Shown: positions 35,158 to 44,043 of the stretch, in pieces | Position numbering within the stretch: the stretch's first letter is position 1 | Layout: each line of letters begins with the position of its first letter | Origin: an uncultured Flavobacteriales bacterium | GTDB taxonomy: Bacteria; Bacteroidota; Bacteroidia; Flavobacteriales; Schleiferiaceae | NCBI GenBank assembly: GCA_938084135.1 | Contig: CALKDS010000019.1 | Location: 1 to 50,088 of the forward strand | Direction: 5' to 3' | DNA length: 50,088 nt | Translations under genes and position numbers: made by a program | The notes under the pieces: generated by a model | What the model was told of the DNA's origin: nothing | The model's database searches: none | Seen by the model: the letters and a program-made list of their open reading frames with translations, nothing else

Positions 35158-37286
35158 TGAAAAATGATTATTATAAAAAGCAACGAGGTCTATTGAAATA
35201 TGTTGCCGCAATAGGAGTATTTTTTTTGATTTTATTTAATTTTTTAGAAACTAGAAATATGATTGAGCCCAGAGCGATTCAAAAACAATTCACGCACGAA
35301 ATGCATGGTGATAATCGCGAGGATACCTACTATTGGTTGAAGGAAAGACAAAACCCGGAAGTTATTTCTTATCTAGAATCTGAAAATAATTATCGTCAAA
35401 ATGGAATGCAGGTTGTTAAGAAATTAGAGGATGAACTCTATTCAGAAATGACGGAGAGGTTAAACCCAGATGAATCAAGTGTTCCTGTGCAGGTAGATGA
35501 TTATTGGTATCAAACTCGTTTTGAAAGTGGAAATGATTATCCAATTTACTGCCGGCGAAAAGGAAGCATAAATTCTCCAGAAAATATAGTCTTAGATGTT
35601 AATATTCTCGCCGCTGATAGGTCTTATTGTCAAGTTAGTGGTCTATCCATGACGCGAGATCATGAACGTATGGCTTATGGCGTAGACTTTATTGGGCGCC
35701 GTTTGTATACTCTACATTTTATGGATTTGAAAGATAATAATGTCTGGGATTTTCAAGTGGAAGGAACTTCAGGTGCATTTGCATGGGCTGACGATGGAGA
35801 AACTTTTTTTTACGGCACAAAAGACCCTATCACATTGCGTTCTGATAAAATTTGGCGGCAAAAAATTGGATCGGATGCACCTCCAGTGCTTGTTTATCAC
35901 GAGAAAGATGATACATTTTCATGTTCAGTATATCGATCTAAATCAAAAAAATATATTCATATTGCAACGGGCGCCACAAACGTTGATGAACTACATTATC
36001 TGCCATCAGATAGCCCAATGGGTGAATTTACTATTTTGCGAGAAAGAGAGATGGGAGTTGAGTATTCTGCAAGCCACTTTAATGGGCATTGGTATATTCT
36101 TAGTAATATAGAGGAGAGACCTAATTTCGCTTTGTTTCGTGCAAAAGAGTTGTTGCCTAAAAAATGGATTCCATTTATTGAGCATCGCGATGACGTTCTC
36201 CTTGAGGGCATGGATTTGTTTAAAGATTTTCTGGTCTCAGAGGAGCGTTCAAATGGCTTGTTAAATCTTATCATCCGACCATGGGAAGGTGATTCTCATT
36301 CGGTTAGCCTTCCGGAAGAGACATATACTTTATATACCGGGAGCAATCCTACAGAAGATACAGAGAACTTAAGATTTGTCTATACTTCTTTGATTACACC
36401 TGCGACAACTTACGATTACAACATGCGCACTCGTGAGAAGAAAATTTTAAAACAGACAAAAATTATAGGGGGCTATGACTCCTCCAAATATATTAGTTAC
36501 CGGTTTTGGGCAACTGCATCCGATGGGACAAAAATTCCCATATCTTGGGTTGGGCCAAAAGAGTCCGAGGGAAAATCTATTCCAACTTTATTATATGGTT
36601 ACGGTTCATATGGGATTACTATTGATCCCAGTTTTTCGATATCAAGATTAAGTCTCTTAGAGAGGGGCATGGCATTCGCTATAGCTCATGTTCGTGGTGG
36701 ACAATATATGGGTAGAGAGTGGTATCTAAATGGGAGGATGGAAAATAAAACGAATAGTTTTAACGATTTTATTCTTTGTGGAGAATTTTTAAAAGAATCT
36801 GGATATTCCTCAGAACTATATGCAATGGGTGGCTCTGCAGGTGGCTTGCTTATGGGTGCAATTGTCAATATGCGGCCAAAACTTTGGTCAGGAGTCATTG
36901 CCGCTGTCCCTTTTGTTGATGTGGTAACAACAATGTTGGATGAAAGTATACCATTGACAACGGGAGAGTATAGTGAGTGGGGTAACCCAAATGATTCAGA
37001 TGTATATTTTCGTTTGAAGTCATATTCACCTTATGACAATGTGACTCATCAAGATTACCCTCCATTACTTATCACAACTGGACTCCATGATAGTCAAGTT
37101 CAATATTGGGAACCTGCAAAGTGGATAGCTAGATTACGTGAAATGAGGAACAATAAGGAGCCTTTATTTATGCACTGTAACATGGAAACAGGTCATAGTG
37201 GTGCTTCTGGACGATACCAGGCTTATCGTGAAACTGCTATGGAATATTCCTTTCTTTTAGGCTTGAAAGAAGGATTATTTAATTAA
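35157..37286 (+). CDS. Membrane-anchored S9A oligopeptidase (oligopeptidase B/prolyl oligopeptidase type)
   Basis: The 709-residue serine peptidase has an N-terminal membrane helix (LLKYVAAIGVFFLILFNFL) followed by HGDNREDTYYWLKERQNPEV, a seven-bladed propeller and a C-terminal alpha/beta-hydrolase domain. The catalytic triad is Ser560 (MGGSAGGLLMGA), Asp645 (GLHDSQVQYWEP) and His680 (METGHSGASGRY). The YGSYGITIDPSF and WGNPNDSDVYFRLKSYSPYDN segments point to oligopeptidase B (PtrB). Such enzymes cut short peptides, often after basic residues; the propeller excludes proteins. The start overlaps the TPR gene stop by one base. The anchor suggests inner-membrane or periplasmic work rather than the usual cytoplasm. 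Confidence 0.9.
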   Translation: MKNDYYKKQRGLLKYVAAIGVFFLILFNFLETRNMIEPRAIQKQFTHEMHGDNREDTYYWLKERQNPEVISYLESENNYRQNGMQVVKKLEDELYSEMTERLNPDESSVPVQVDDYWYQTRFESGNDYPIYCRRKGSINSPENIVLDVNILAADRSYCQVSGLSMTRDHERMAYGVDFIGRRLYTLHFMDLKDNNVWDFQVEGTSGAFAWADDGETFFYGTKDPITLRSDKIWRQKIGSDAPPVLVYHEKDDTFSCSVYRSKSKKYIHIATGATNVDELHYLPSDSPMGEFTILREREMGVEYSASHFNGHWYILSNIEERPNFALFRAKELLPKKWIPFIEHRDDVLLEGMDLFKDFLVSEERSNGLLNLIIRPWEGDSHSVSLPEETYTLYTGSNPTEDTENLRFVYTSLITPATTYDYNMRTREKKILKQTKIIGGYDSSKYISYRFWATASDGTKIPISWVGPKESEGKSIPTLLYGYGSYGITIDPSFSISRLSLLERGMAFAIAHVRGGQYMGREWYLNGRMENKTNSFNDFILCGEFLKESGYSSELYAMGGSAGGLLMGAIVNMRPKLWSGVIAAVPFVDVVTTMLDESIPLTTGEYSEWGNPNDSDVYFRLKSYSPYDNVTHQDYPPLLITTGLHDSQVQYWEPAKWIARLREMRNNKEPLFMHCNMETGHSGASGRYQAYRETAMEYSFLLGLKEGLFN

Positions 37287-38481
37287 AATATTCGTCTATA
37301 AATTTTATAACTCTATCTGTAGCGCCAAGGTTATTTTTAATAAAGTCTTGAGCAGATTTCTTTTTTTGTTTAACAATATCTTCATCTAAATCTAATAATT
37401 CGGAAATCCATTTCTTTAACTCCTTAGAATCTACATTCAAATTTAAAATATCTGCACCACATTTAATCGCTTCCCAGTGGTTATTAGTTTTGGGGCCAAA
37501 AGTCACAATGTTTTGAAATACTAAAGCTTCTAAAATATTGTGCAACCCATGATGGAATCCTCCACCTATAATGGCAATATCGGAATGACCATAAAGCTGC
37601 TGTAATTGACCCATTGTATCAACAACTAAAATCTTTGCTTTAGATATTTTTTCTTGGGTATATGAATCCAATTTAGAGATAAGAATAAAGTGATTGGGTA
37701 AGCTTTTTATTAATTCATCGAGACGTTCAATATTATGGGGGGCAAATGCGAATTTTATTTCCGGAAAATCATCAATTAAAGGAATAATTAAAGATTCTTC
37801 TTTTTTCCAAGAACTTCCGGCAATTAATAATTTTTTGCCGTCTTTAAAGTGATCTACTCTTGCGATTGGCTTCCAATTAATCTGCTGAAGATTAACATAG
37901 TCAAACCTTCCGTCACCACTAAAAAATCCGTTTGAGAATCCCGATTCACTAAATAAAAGCAAGCTCTCTTGAGTTTGATGCCCTATCCCAATTGCTTTTT
38001 TAAATACTTTATTCTCTATATAATTCCATTTCCATAATACGTGATGATTACGTTTGAACTGTGCAAAAGTTATCACGTAGGGAATATTTCTCTTAACGAG
38101 GTTTTCCGACATTACTGGCCACAAATCATATTTCGCAAAGACTGCAAATTTTGGATTAATAATATCCAGAAAAGTATTTACTCGGCTTAAACGGTCGATT
38201 GGGACATAGCCAAAATGTTTCTCTTTTTTGGAAACAATATCCCATGCACTGGGTGAAAAAATACTAACAAATACTTTCTTTTTTCTTTTTTCTAAATCTC
38301 GAATTAGCTTCTCTACCATCCAGTATTCACCCAAAGAGCTTGCATGTACCCAAAAGTCGAATTTTTCATTTTGGATTTGGATATTTCTATTATTTATCCT
38401 CTGCCTAGCTTTGGAATTACCTAGTATCGATGATAGGTATATACTTAAATGAAAAATTATTCCTGGCAATCTTTGAATCAT
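37279..38481 (-). CDS. waaA: 3-Deoxy-D-manno-octulosonic acid (Kdo) transferase
   Basis: WaaA (KdtA) adds Kdo from CMP-Kdo to lipid A precursor at the inner membrane. The 400-residue GT-B protein shows FWVHASSLGEYWMVEKLI, FGYVPID, FAVFAKYDLWPVMSENL, LIAGSSWKKEE and GGGFHHGLHNILEALVFQ. The N-terminal membrane-associated helix (IFHLSIYLSSILG) is retained. Its 3' end overlaps that of the oligopeptidase gene by eight bases (convergent). kdsB, which makes the CMP-Kdo donor, is 4 kb away at 42690. Confidence 0.94.
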   Translation of the reverse strand: MIQRLPGIIFHLSIYLSSILGNSKARQRINNRNIQIQNEKFDFWVHASSLGEYWMVEKLIRDLEKRKKKVFVSIFSPSAWDIVSKKEKHFGYVPIDRLSRVNTFLDIINPKFAVFAKYDLWPVMSENLVKRNIPYVITFAQFKRNHHVLWKWNYIENKVFKKAIGIGHQTQESLLLFSESGFSNGFFSGDGRFDYVNLQQINWKPIARVDHFKDGKKLLIAGSSWKKEESLIIPLIDDFPEIKFAFAPHNIERLDELIKSLPNHFILISKLDSYTQEKISKAKILVVDTMGQLQQLYGHSDIAIIGGGFHHGLHNILEALVFQNIVTFGPKTNNHWEAIKCGADILNLNVDSKELKKWISELLDLDEDIVKQKKKSAQDFIKNNLGATDRVIKFIDEYFN

Positions 38482-38504
38482 TTTAAGTGCTTTTGAATTG
38501 CCAG

Positions 38505-39290
38505 TTAATAATAATATTTTGTTTGAGATTTTTCACTTAGTATCGGAAGAATCCATGTAGCCCTGAATCCAATGCCAAAATCCCATTTTACGGTTGTGTC
38601 TATTTCTTCTAATATAAATTGGTACTCACGAATTAATCTCGTGATAGATTGGAAGGTTTGAAATTCAATTTTAAAATGTGGTGCATTTTTTCCTATGTGT
38701 AACCATCCTAAATTTTCTTGAAAATATACTCCTCTATGCAAATTATCTAAGCCATAGATATAGGGGAGTTCAAGTTGTGGAACTCCTCCCGATGATAATA
38801 ATGCTCTCTTGTGCTGGATTAAACCAGCCTCAAGCCAGATAATAGGATTCGAATTAGATTTTCCCCATTTTGAAATTATGGAGCCAAAGTGAAGCCCAAT
38901 TTGCCCTCCTCTTAACTCCGATTGCAGACCTGAAAGAGAACTTCCATCATTGCTCATAATTTCTCCATTTCGAGTAATTAAGTGATCTAAAATATCGTCT
39001 AATTTTCGAACATTCCCACCATATAAATAAGTCGAACTTATACCATAAAATAAATTCCCATTCATCCAAGAATATTGGAGACCAGCATCTAATAATGTGC
39101 CATAGTTTTCATACCAATTGCCTAATGGGACTTGTCCACCAAGTCTTATTTGAATTAAGCTTCCCCTTTGTTTAGCTTTTGTTTCATCAATATTTAAATC
39201 CTGATTAGATTCTATATTCGGTGGTTGCGCCTTAGTTGAATAGGACATCAATACTAATGAAAAACCCGTTATTAATGATGTGATATTCAT
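38505..39290 (-). CDS. Outer-membrane beta-barrel protein of unknown function
   Basis: The 261-residue protein has a signal peptide (ITSLITGFSLVLMSYSTKA, cleavage before Gln) and alternating strands with many aromatic girdle residues (IQIRLGGQVPLGNWYENY, AGLQYSWMNGNLFYGISSTYLYGG, WDFGIGFRATWILP). The tail ends in three tyrosines, as outer-membrane strands often do. It sits 23 bases upstream of waaA on the same strand, so the two are probably co-transcribed. I do not recognise a specific family; a small porin-like or assembly barrel is plausible. It diverges from the DegT aminotransferase gene. Confidence 0.75.
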   Translation of the reverse strand: MNITSLITGFSLVLMSYSTKAQPPNIESNQDLNIDETKAKQRGSLIQIRLGGQVPLGNWYENYGTLLDAGLQYSWMNGNLFYGISSTYLYGGNVRKLDDILDHLITRNGEIMSNDGSSLSGLQSELRGGQIGLHFGSIISKWGKSNSNPIIWLEAGLIQHKRALLSSGGVPQLELPYIYGLDNLHRGVYFQENLGWLHIGKNAPHFKIEFQTFQSITRLIREYQFILEEIDTTVKWDFGIGFRATWILPILSEKSQTKYYY

Positions 39291-39320
39291 TTTACGAAGG
39301 TAGAACGTAAGATCTTTCTA

Positions 39321-39349
39321 TTGATTGCCCAATTGAATTAGTATTTTTG
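39321..39349 (+). promoter_or_regulatory. Candidate promoter of the DegT aminotransferase gene
   Basis: TTG (39321-39323) is followed after 18 bases by TATTTTTG (39342-39349), an exact TAnnTTTG match, 31 bases before the ATG at 39381. It lies in the 90-base divergent gap with the outer-membrane protein gene. Confidence 0.5.
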
Positions 39350-39380
39350 TTTTGACACTTTTTAACATCTAAGTCAAAAA

Positions 39381-40520
39381 ATGGATTTTACTTCACCTAT
39401 ACGGATGGTTGACCTTTTAAGCCAACATCAGAAAATACAAACCGAATTAGACTCTGCTGTTCTTAAAGTAGCTCATTCAGGTGCTTACATTAACGGGCCA
39501 GAAGTTAAGATTTTTTCACAAGAGTTGAAAACCTTTTTAGGTGTGGAACATGTTATTCCCTGTGCGAATGGTACGGATGCGCTTCAGATTGCATTAATGT
39601 CTCTTGACTTAAAGTCTGGTGATGAGGTTATTACGCCAGCTTTTACCTACATAGCTACTGCAGAGGTCATTTCACTTTTGGGCTTAACTCCGGTTCTTGT
39701 TGATGTGGAGCCAGATTATTTTGGGTTGGATATCGGTCAAGTTGAATCTGCAATAACCTCAAGAACAAAGGCTATTATTCCTGTTCATTTATATGGCCAG
39801 GCAGCTAATATGGAAAGACTGAAATCCATAGCTCTGAAATACGAATTAGCTATTATTGAGGACTCGGCGCAATCAATGGGTGCTACGTATAATTTTTCGG
39901 ATGGAAGAACTCAAATGCTTGGTACTATTGGAACAATTGGTTGTACATCGTTTTTCCCCTCTAAAAATCTTGGATGTATGGGTGACGGCGGGGCATTATT
40001 CACCAATGATAGAGTATTAGCAGAGCGAATTAAGATGATATCAAACCATGGTCAAAAAATTAAATATCAACATGATGTAATCGGCTGTAATAGTCGATTA
40101 GACACCATTCAGGCAGCTATACTGAGTGTGAAATTGAATTATTTAGAAGAGTACAACAGTTCACGACAGCGGGCTGCATATTTTTATGATCAAGGTTTAG
40201 GTAATTTATCAACTTTACAAATTCCAAAAAGAAGAAAGGACAGCTCACATGTTTATCATCAATATACTCTCAGGGTATTAGATGGTTCTCGTGACTCATT
40301 GGCGAAGTTCTTAAATGATAAAGGGATTCCAAGTATGATTTATTATCCATTTCCATTACACTTCCAAAAGGCTTTTAAAAGTGATAAATATCCTATTGGT
40401 TCATTACCGGTTTCTGAAAAATTATCAAGTCAAGTGCTATCATTACCAATGCATTCAGAACTGGATGAACAAATTCAAGTATATATTGTGGAAACAATTA
40501 AGGAATTTTATGAGGTATAA
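39381..40520 (+). CDS. DegT/DnrJ/EryC1/StrS-family sugar aminotransferase
   Basis: A 379-residue PLP enzyme: IPCANGTDALQIALMSL, VITPAFTYIATAEVISLLG, PVHLYGQAANMERL, IEDSAQSMGA, the PLP lysine in TSFFPSKNLGCMGDGGAL (Lys195) and RLDTIQAAILSVKL. Family members transfer an amino group to nucleotide-linked keto-sugars for surface polysaccharide, LPS or modified glycan. FPSKNLGCMGDGG resembles the WbpE/WlbC subgroup acting on UDP-3-keto-GlcNAcA, but this is only a resemblance. No other nucleotide-sugar genes are adjacent. The large T9SS cargo gene follows 28 bases later. Confidence 0.92.
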   Translation: MDFTSPIRMVDLLSQHQKIQTELDSAVLKVAHSGAYINGPEVKIFSQELKTFLGVEHVIPCANGTDALQIALMSLDLKSGDEVITPAFTYIATAEVISLLGLTPVLVDVEPDYFGLDIGQVESAITSRTKAIIPVHLYGQAANMERLKSIALKYELAIIEDSAQSMGATYNFSDGRTQMLGTIGTIGCTSFFPSKNLGCMGDGGALFTNDRVLAERIKMISNHGQKIKYQHDVIGCNSRLDTIQAAILSVKLNYLEEYNSSRQRAAYFYDQGLGNLSTLQIPKRRKDSSHVYHQYTLRVLDGSRDSLAKFLNDKGIPSMIYYPFPLHFQKAFKSDKYPIGSLPVSEKLSSQVLSLPMHSELDEQIQVYIVETIKEFYEV

Positions 40521-40548
40521 ATATTTGATTAAATTAATATCCTAAGTC

Positions 40549-42666
40549 ATGTTTCAGAAAAATATTAGAAGTTTTTCTTGTTTTCTTTTTCTTTCATTAG
40601 CCTTAAAAGGTCAACCTATCGATTTTTCTATTCAAAAGATTAAAACTTTTCAGATGAAAGATGGAAATTTAGATTATGATTTAAGGATTAATAATTTAGA
40701 GACACCGGATGCATTTTCTAAACAATCTATTTTACTTGAAATAAAAAATAAAGCTGAATTAAAATTTGGCAAGGCGATATATAACGGCTTGAATAGAAAA
40801 AGCTTAAAAACAACTTCAGATGACCCTTTAATAATTGATGAATTAGGAATGAAGCGAGTGTTTGCCGTGAATGGAGCACAAATACCACTTCCTGGAGGGA
40901 CACCAAATGATAATACAGTCGCGTTTTCTAAAGATAGTATTCTATTAGGTGCTGTAAATTCAATTTTGTGGGCATGGGATTTAAAGACTGATACATTTCA
41001 TTTCCCTCAACAATTTGTATCTCTTATACAAGCATCTGGTGTATCAACTTCAGCAAACGCTAGTGATCCAAGACTATTATATGACCCGGTGGAAGATAGA
41101 TGGATTTTATTATTTTTTGTTGGCAATACCCCAGCGTCAAGCAAGATTGTAGTTTGTTTTAGTGAATCAAATGATCCTGCAGAAGGCTGGCATCTTTATA
41201 CATTGCCCGGTAATCCTTTGAATAATAATCGATGGAGTGATTTCCCTAGCATTTCATTATCAGAGAATAAACTTGTAATGTCAATAAATTTAATTATTCC
41301 TGGAGTCAGTTGGCAATTAGGTTTTGATGGAACAGTTATTTGGGAAATGGACAAAATCGCAGGTTTTTCTGGAGAATCAATTCTACCCTCTCAGTTACAT
41401 CATGATATCAAATATGATGGTGAGTACGTAAGGAATTTAGTTGCTGTTAAAGGTTGGAATGGTCATGTCTCAAAAGCAATGTTTGCCTCAAATCGTAATT
41501 TCTCTATTCAAAACGATACAGCATTTTTTTTAACCCGATCCGATTCTGCTGTAGGATTGAATCACAGTTATGTTATTTCTATGTGTCCCACCACAATTCC
41601 CTACGGAGTGCCACCCAACGGGAAACAACCAATAACAAGTGGATCTGATACTTACGACCTTTCTACTAATGATGCAAGATGGCTTGGTGCAATAGAAACT
41701 CCAGATAGTCGCGTTCATTTGGTAGGTACTACAAGAGATTTTTCATCAAATAGATGCGCTATTTATCATGGTATAATCGAAAACCCTGACAGTCCTGATA
41801 GTCTTGATGGAAAAATAATTTCACATCCATCAAGGGATCTGGCATATCCAAATATTGCTTTCGTCGGAAATGAAAAATGTGATGAGGAAATTCTTATCGG
41901 TTTTAATCATAGTTCAATTAATGAATTCGCAGGTTTTTCCGCAATATATCAATCTAACGATGCGTCGTATTCAGATATTTTAACTTTAAAGCAAGGAGAA
42001 GGAATAATAAATAAATTAAGTGGTCCCGAAAGATGGGGAGACTATTTTGGCCTTCAAACTGTATATCACGACCCTCAAAAAGTTTGGGCAGCAGGATTTT
42101 ATGGATTAATAAATGGTGGGAATTCAACCTGGTTTACTTTATTAAATAGTCCAGACTCTAGTATGCTTAAAGTTGAAATGGAATCAAGTGGAATGGGATG
42201 TGATCATCTATTAAGTGCAAATGTTTTCGGAGGAGTTCAGCCATATAGATTTTTTTGGAATGGTGTTGAAGGACTTTCAAGTATAGATAATTTATGCAGC
42301 GGAGATAGTATTAATCTCGAGGTATTTGATGAAAGAGATTGTTCTTTTAAGTCATCTTATTATATACCATTTGCTGATATTTCTGCTCCAAGTATTTTTC
42401 CAAATCCTTCTCTTGGACAAGCTACTTTAGTTATTGATGCTCCGAATAATGGATATTTATTTGTTCGGTTAGTAAGTAATCTGGGAGAAATCACGGATAT
42501 TGATATGACAGAAGTTCATCTTGGTCGTAATGAAGTTTATCTTTGGCTTGGTCACATGCCTGCCGGACAATATACTGTCCAAGCTATTTTTAGTAGCAAT
42601 TCCGAATTGATGTCTCAACCTGAAAATGTTCTGGGTGAAAAAATAGTAATTATTCCTCAGAGCTAA
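40549..42666 (+). CDS. Large secreted protein with type IX-like sorting domain, unknown function
   Basis: The 705-residue protein begins with a signal peptide (RSFSCFLFLSLALKG) and ends with a beta-rich T9SS sorting-like domain from about residue 612 (SIFPNPSLGQATLVI, VRLVSNLGEITDI, MPAGQYTVQAIF). The main part (about 110-540) looks like a propeller or large beta domain: DPRLLYDPVEDRWILLFFVG, VCFSESNDPAEGWHLY, NRWSDFPSISLSENKLVMSI and RWGDYFGLQTVYHDPQKVWA. A short PKD/SprB-like module with two cysteines (GVEGLSSIDNLCSGDSINL) precedes the sorting domain. No catalytic motif is recognised. The gene lies between degT and kdsB. Confidence 0.82.
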   Translation: MFQKNIRSFSCFLFLSLALKGQPIDFSIQKIKTFQMKDGNLDYDLRINNLETPDAFSKQSILLEIKNKAELKFGKAIYNGLNRKSLKTTSDDPLIIDELGMKRVFAVNGAQIPLPGGTPNDNTVAFSKDSILLGAVNSILWAWDLKTDTFHFPQQFVSLIQASGVSTSANASDPRLLYDPVEDRWILLFFVGNTPASSKIVVCFSESNDPAEGWHLYTLPGNPLNNNRWSDFPSISLSENKLVMSINLIIPGVSWQLGFDGTVIWEMDKIAGFSGESILPSQLHHDIKYDGEYVRNLVAVKGWNGHVSKAMFASNRNFSIQNDTAFFLTRSDSAVGLNHSYVISMCPTTIPYGVPPNGKQPITSGSDTYDLSTNDARWLGAIETPDSRVHLVGTTRDFSSNRCAIYHGIIENPDSPDSLDGKIISHPSRDLAYPNIAFVGNEKCDEEILIGFNHSSINEFAGFSAIYQSNDASYSDILTLKQGEGIINKLSGPERWGDYFGLQTVYHDPQKVWAAGFYGLINGGNSTWFTLLNSPDSSMLKVEMESSGMGCDHLLSANVFGGVQPYRFFWNGVEGLSSIDNLCSGDSINLEVFDERDCSFKSSYYIPFADISAPSIFPNPSLGQATLVIDAPNNGYLFVRLVSNLGEITDIDMTEVHLGRNEVYLWLGHMPAGQYTVQAIFSSNSELMSQPENVLGEKIVIIPQS

Positions 42667-42689
42667 TAGGTCAAAATCACACGAAAAAT

Positions 42690-43397
42690 ATGGTCAATAA
42701 TGCTGTTGCAATTATTCCAGCCCGATATGGAAGCACTCGACTTAGTGGAAAACCACTTTTAGATATCAATGGTAAGCCCATGATAGTAAGGGTCTGGGAA
42801 GTAGTTAAAAAAGTTTTACCAACTTATGTTGCAACTGATGATCTGAGAATAGCAGAAGCTATTGAGAGAGAAGGAGGGAATACTATTTTAACTTCTGTTG
42901 GTTGCCAAAATGGTACTGCTAGGGTCGCTGAGGCTTTTGCTAAAATTAATATTGATGCAAAAATTGTTTTAAATATTCAAGGAGATGAGCCAATGGTTTC
43001 AGAAAAAGATATCAATATTCTATTAAGGCTAATGCAAAATGACAGGGTGAAAATAGGTACTCTAGTTACTTCAATACTGGAAGAAGATGAAGCGTCTGAA
43101 AGTAATTGTTTTGTTGATAGAACGGATGACGGTAAATGTCATGATTTTAGAAGGAGAATTGAGAATTTCGCTTTTAATAAGTATCGGCATGTTGGAATGT
43201 ATGGTTTTATGTCCTCAATCCTTGAGGAATTGACTTCATTAAAACCTACTGCTAGAGAAAAAAATGAAGGCTTAGAGCAATTACGCTGGATAGAAAATAA
43301 ATATGAAATATATTCTTCAGTAATTGAAACTCCTGGAATTGGAGTTGATACTTCGGAAGATTTAAAAAAAGTAAGAAAAAAACTAGATCGAAATTAA
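42690..43397 (+). CDS. kdsB: 3-Deoxy-manno-octulosonate cytidylyltransferase
   Basis: KdsB activates Kdo to CMP-Kdo in the cytoplasm. The 235-residue protein has IIPARYGSTRLSGKPLLDI, YVATDDLRIAEAIEREGG, VLNIQGDEPMVSEKDI and the C-terminal LEQLRWIENKYEIYSSVIE and GVDTSEDL, in correct order. It is slightly shorter than the usual 245-255 residues: the central segment after LVTSILEEDEASE is compact. The product feeds WaaA, encoded at 37279. It is convergent with the O-methyltransferase gene with a four-base overlap of stops. Confidence 0.94.
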   Translation: MVNNAVAIIPARYGSTRLSGKPLLDINGKPMIVRVWEVVKKVLPTYVATDDLRIAEAIEREGGNTILTSVGCQNGTARVAEAFAKINIDAKIVLNIQGDEPMVSEKDINILLRLMQNDRVKIGTLVTSILEEDEASESNCFVDRTDDGKCHDFRRRIENFAFNKYRHVGMYGFMSSILEELTSLKPTAREKNEGLEQLRWIENKYEIYSSVIETPGIGVDTSEDLKKVRKKLDRN

Positions 43398-44032
43398 ACT
43401 CTACGAGCGATCATTAGTCCGTCGCGAACGGGCAGTAGCTGATGATCTACTCTTTTATCGTTAACGATTTTTTTATTGAAATTATTCAATCCCATTGTTT
43501 CGTGATCTTTTGCATTTGGGTCAACAACTTTTCCGCTCCAAAGGACATTATCAGCAATTATAATTCCTCCTATTTTCATGTTGTCAATTACTAAGTCAAA
43601 ATAATCAGAATAACTCTCTTTGTCTGCATCAATAAATACCATGTCCCATTTTTCTTTTAACATTGGTATTATATGTTTTGCATCTCCAAAATGTAATTTA
43701 ATGGTATTTGATAGATTACCTTTCTGAAGGTATTTTTCAACTCTTGGTTTTAATTCATCGTTTATGTCAATAGTATGTAGTACCCCGCGGTTGGATAACC
43801 CTTCGGCCATGCATATTGCAGAATATCCAGTGTATGTTCCGACTTCAAGAATTCTATCAGGTTTTATTAAGTGTGATAGTAAACTCAGTAATCGGCCTTG
43901 TTGATGTCCACTAAGCATTCGCGGCATCAGTACTTCTTGCCATGTTTCTTGTTCTATTAAATTTAAAAGCTCACTATGAGCTGCAGTATGGTTTGCTGAA
44001 TATTGGTCTATTTCTTCTGGAAGGAATTGCAT
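43394..44032 (-). CDS. Class I SAM-dependent O-methyltransferase (caffeoyl-CoA OMT-like)
   Basis: The 212-residue protein has the SAM-binding ILEVGTYTGYSAICMAEGL, an acidic loop LHTIDINDE, the metal-binding segment WDMVFIDADKESYSDYFDLV and IIADNVLWSGKVVDP, all as in the divalent-metal catechol O-methyltransferase family (caffeoyl-CoA OMT type). The bacterial substrate is usually unknown; catechols or hydroxylated aromatics are likely. It lies 11 bases after the M16 peptidase gene and ends convergently with kdsB. Confidence 0.93.
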   Translation of the reverse strand: MQFLPEEIDQYSANHTAAHSELLNLIEQETWQEVLMPRMLSGHQQGRLLSLLSHLIKPDRILEVGTYTGYSAICMAEGLSNRGVLHTIDINDELKPRVEKYLQKGNLSNTIKLHFGDAKHIIPMLKEKWDMVFIDADKESYSDYFDLVIDNMKIGGIIIADNVLWSGKVVDPNAKDHETMGLNNFNKKIVNDKRVDHQLLPVRDGLMIARRV

Positions 44033-44043
44033 AGGGTGCTTTT

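Noticed and set aside
35740-36111. 123-residue plus-strand open frame within the oligopeptidase gene
   Set aside because: It lies wholly inside a well-supported gene in another frame and has no recognisable protein features.
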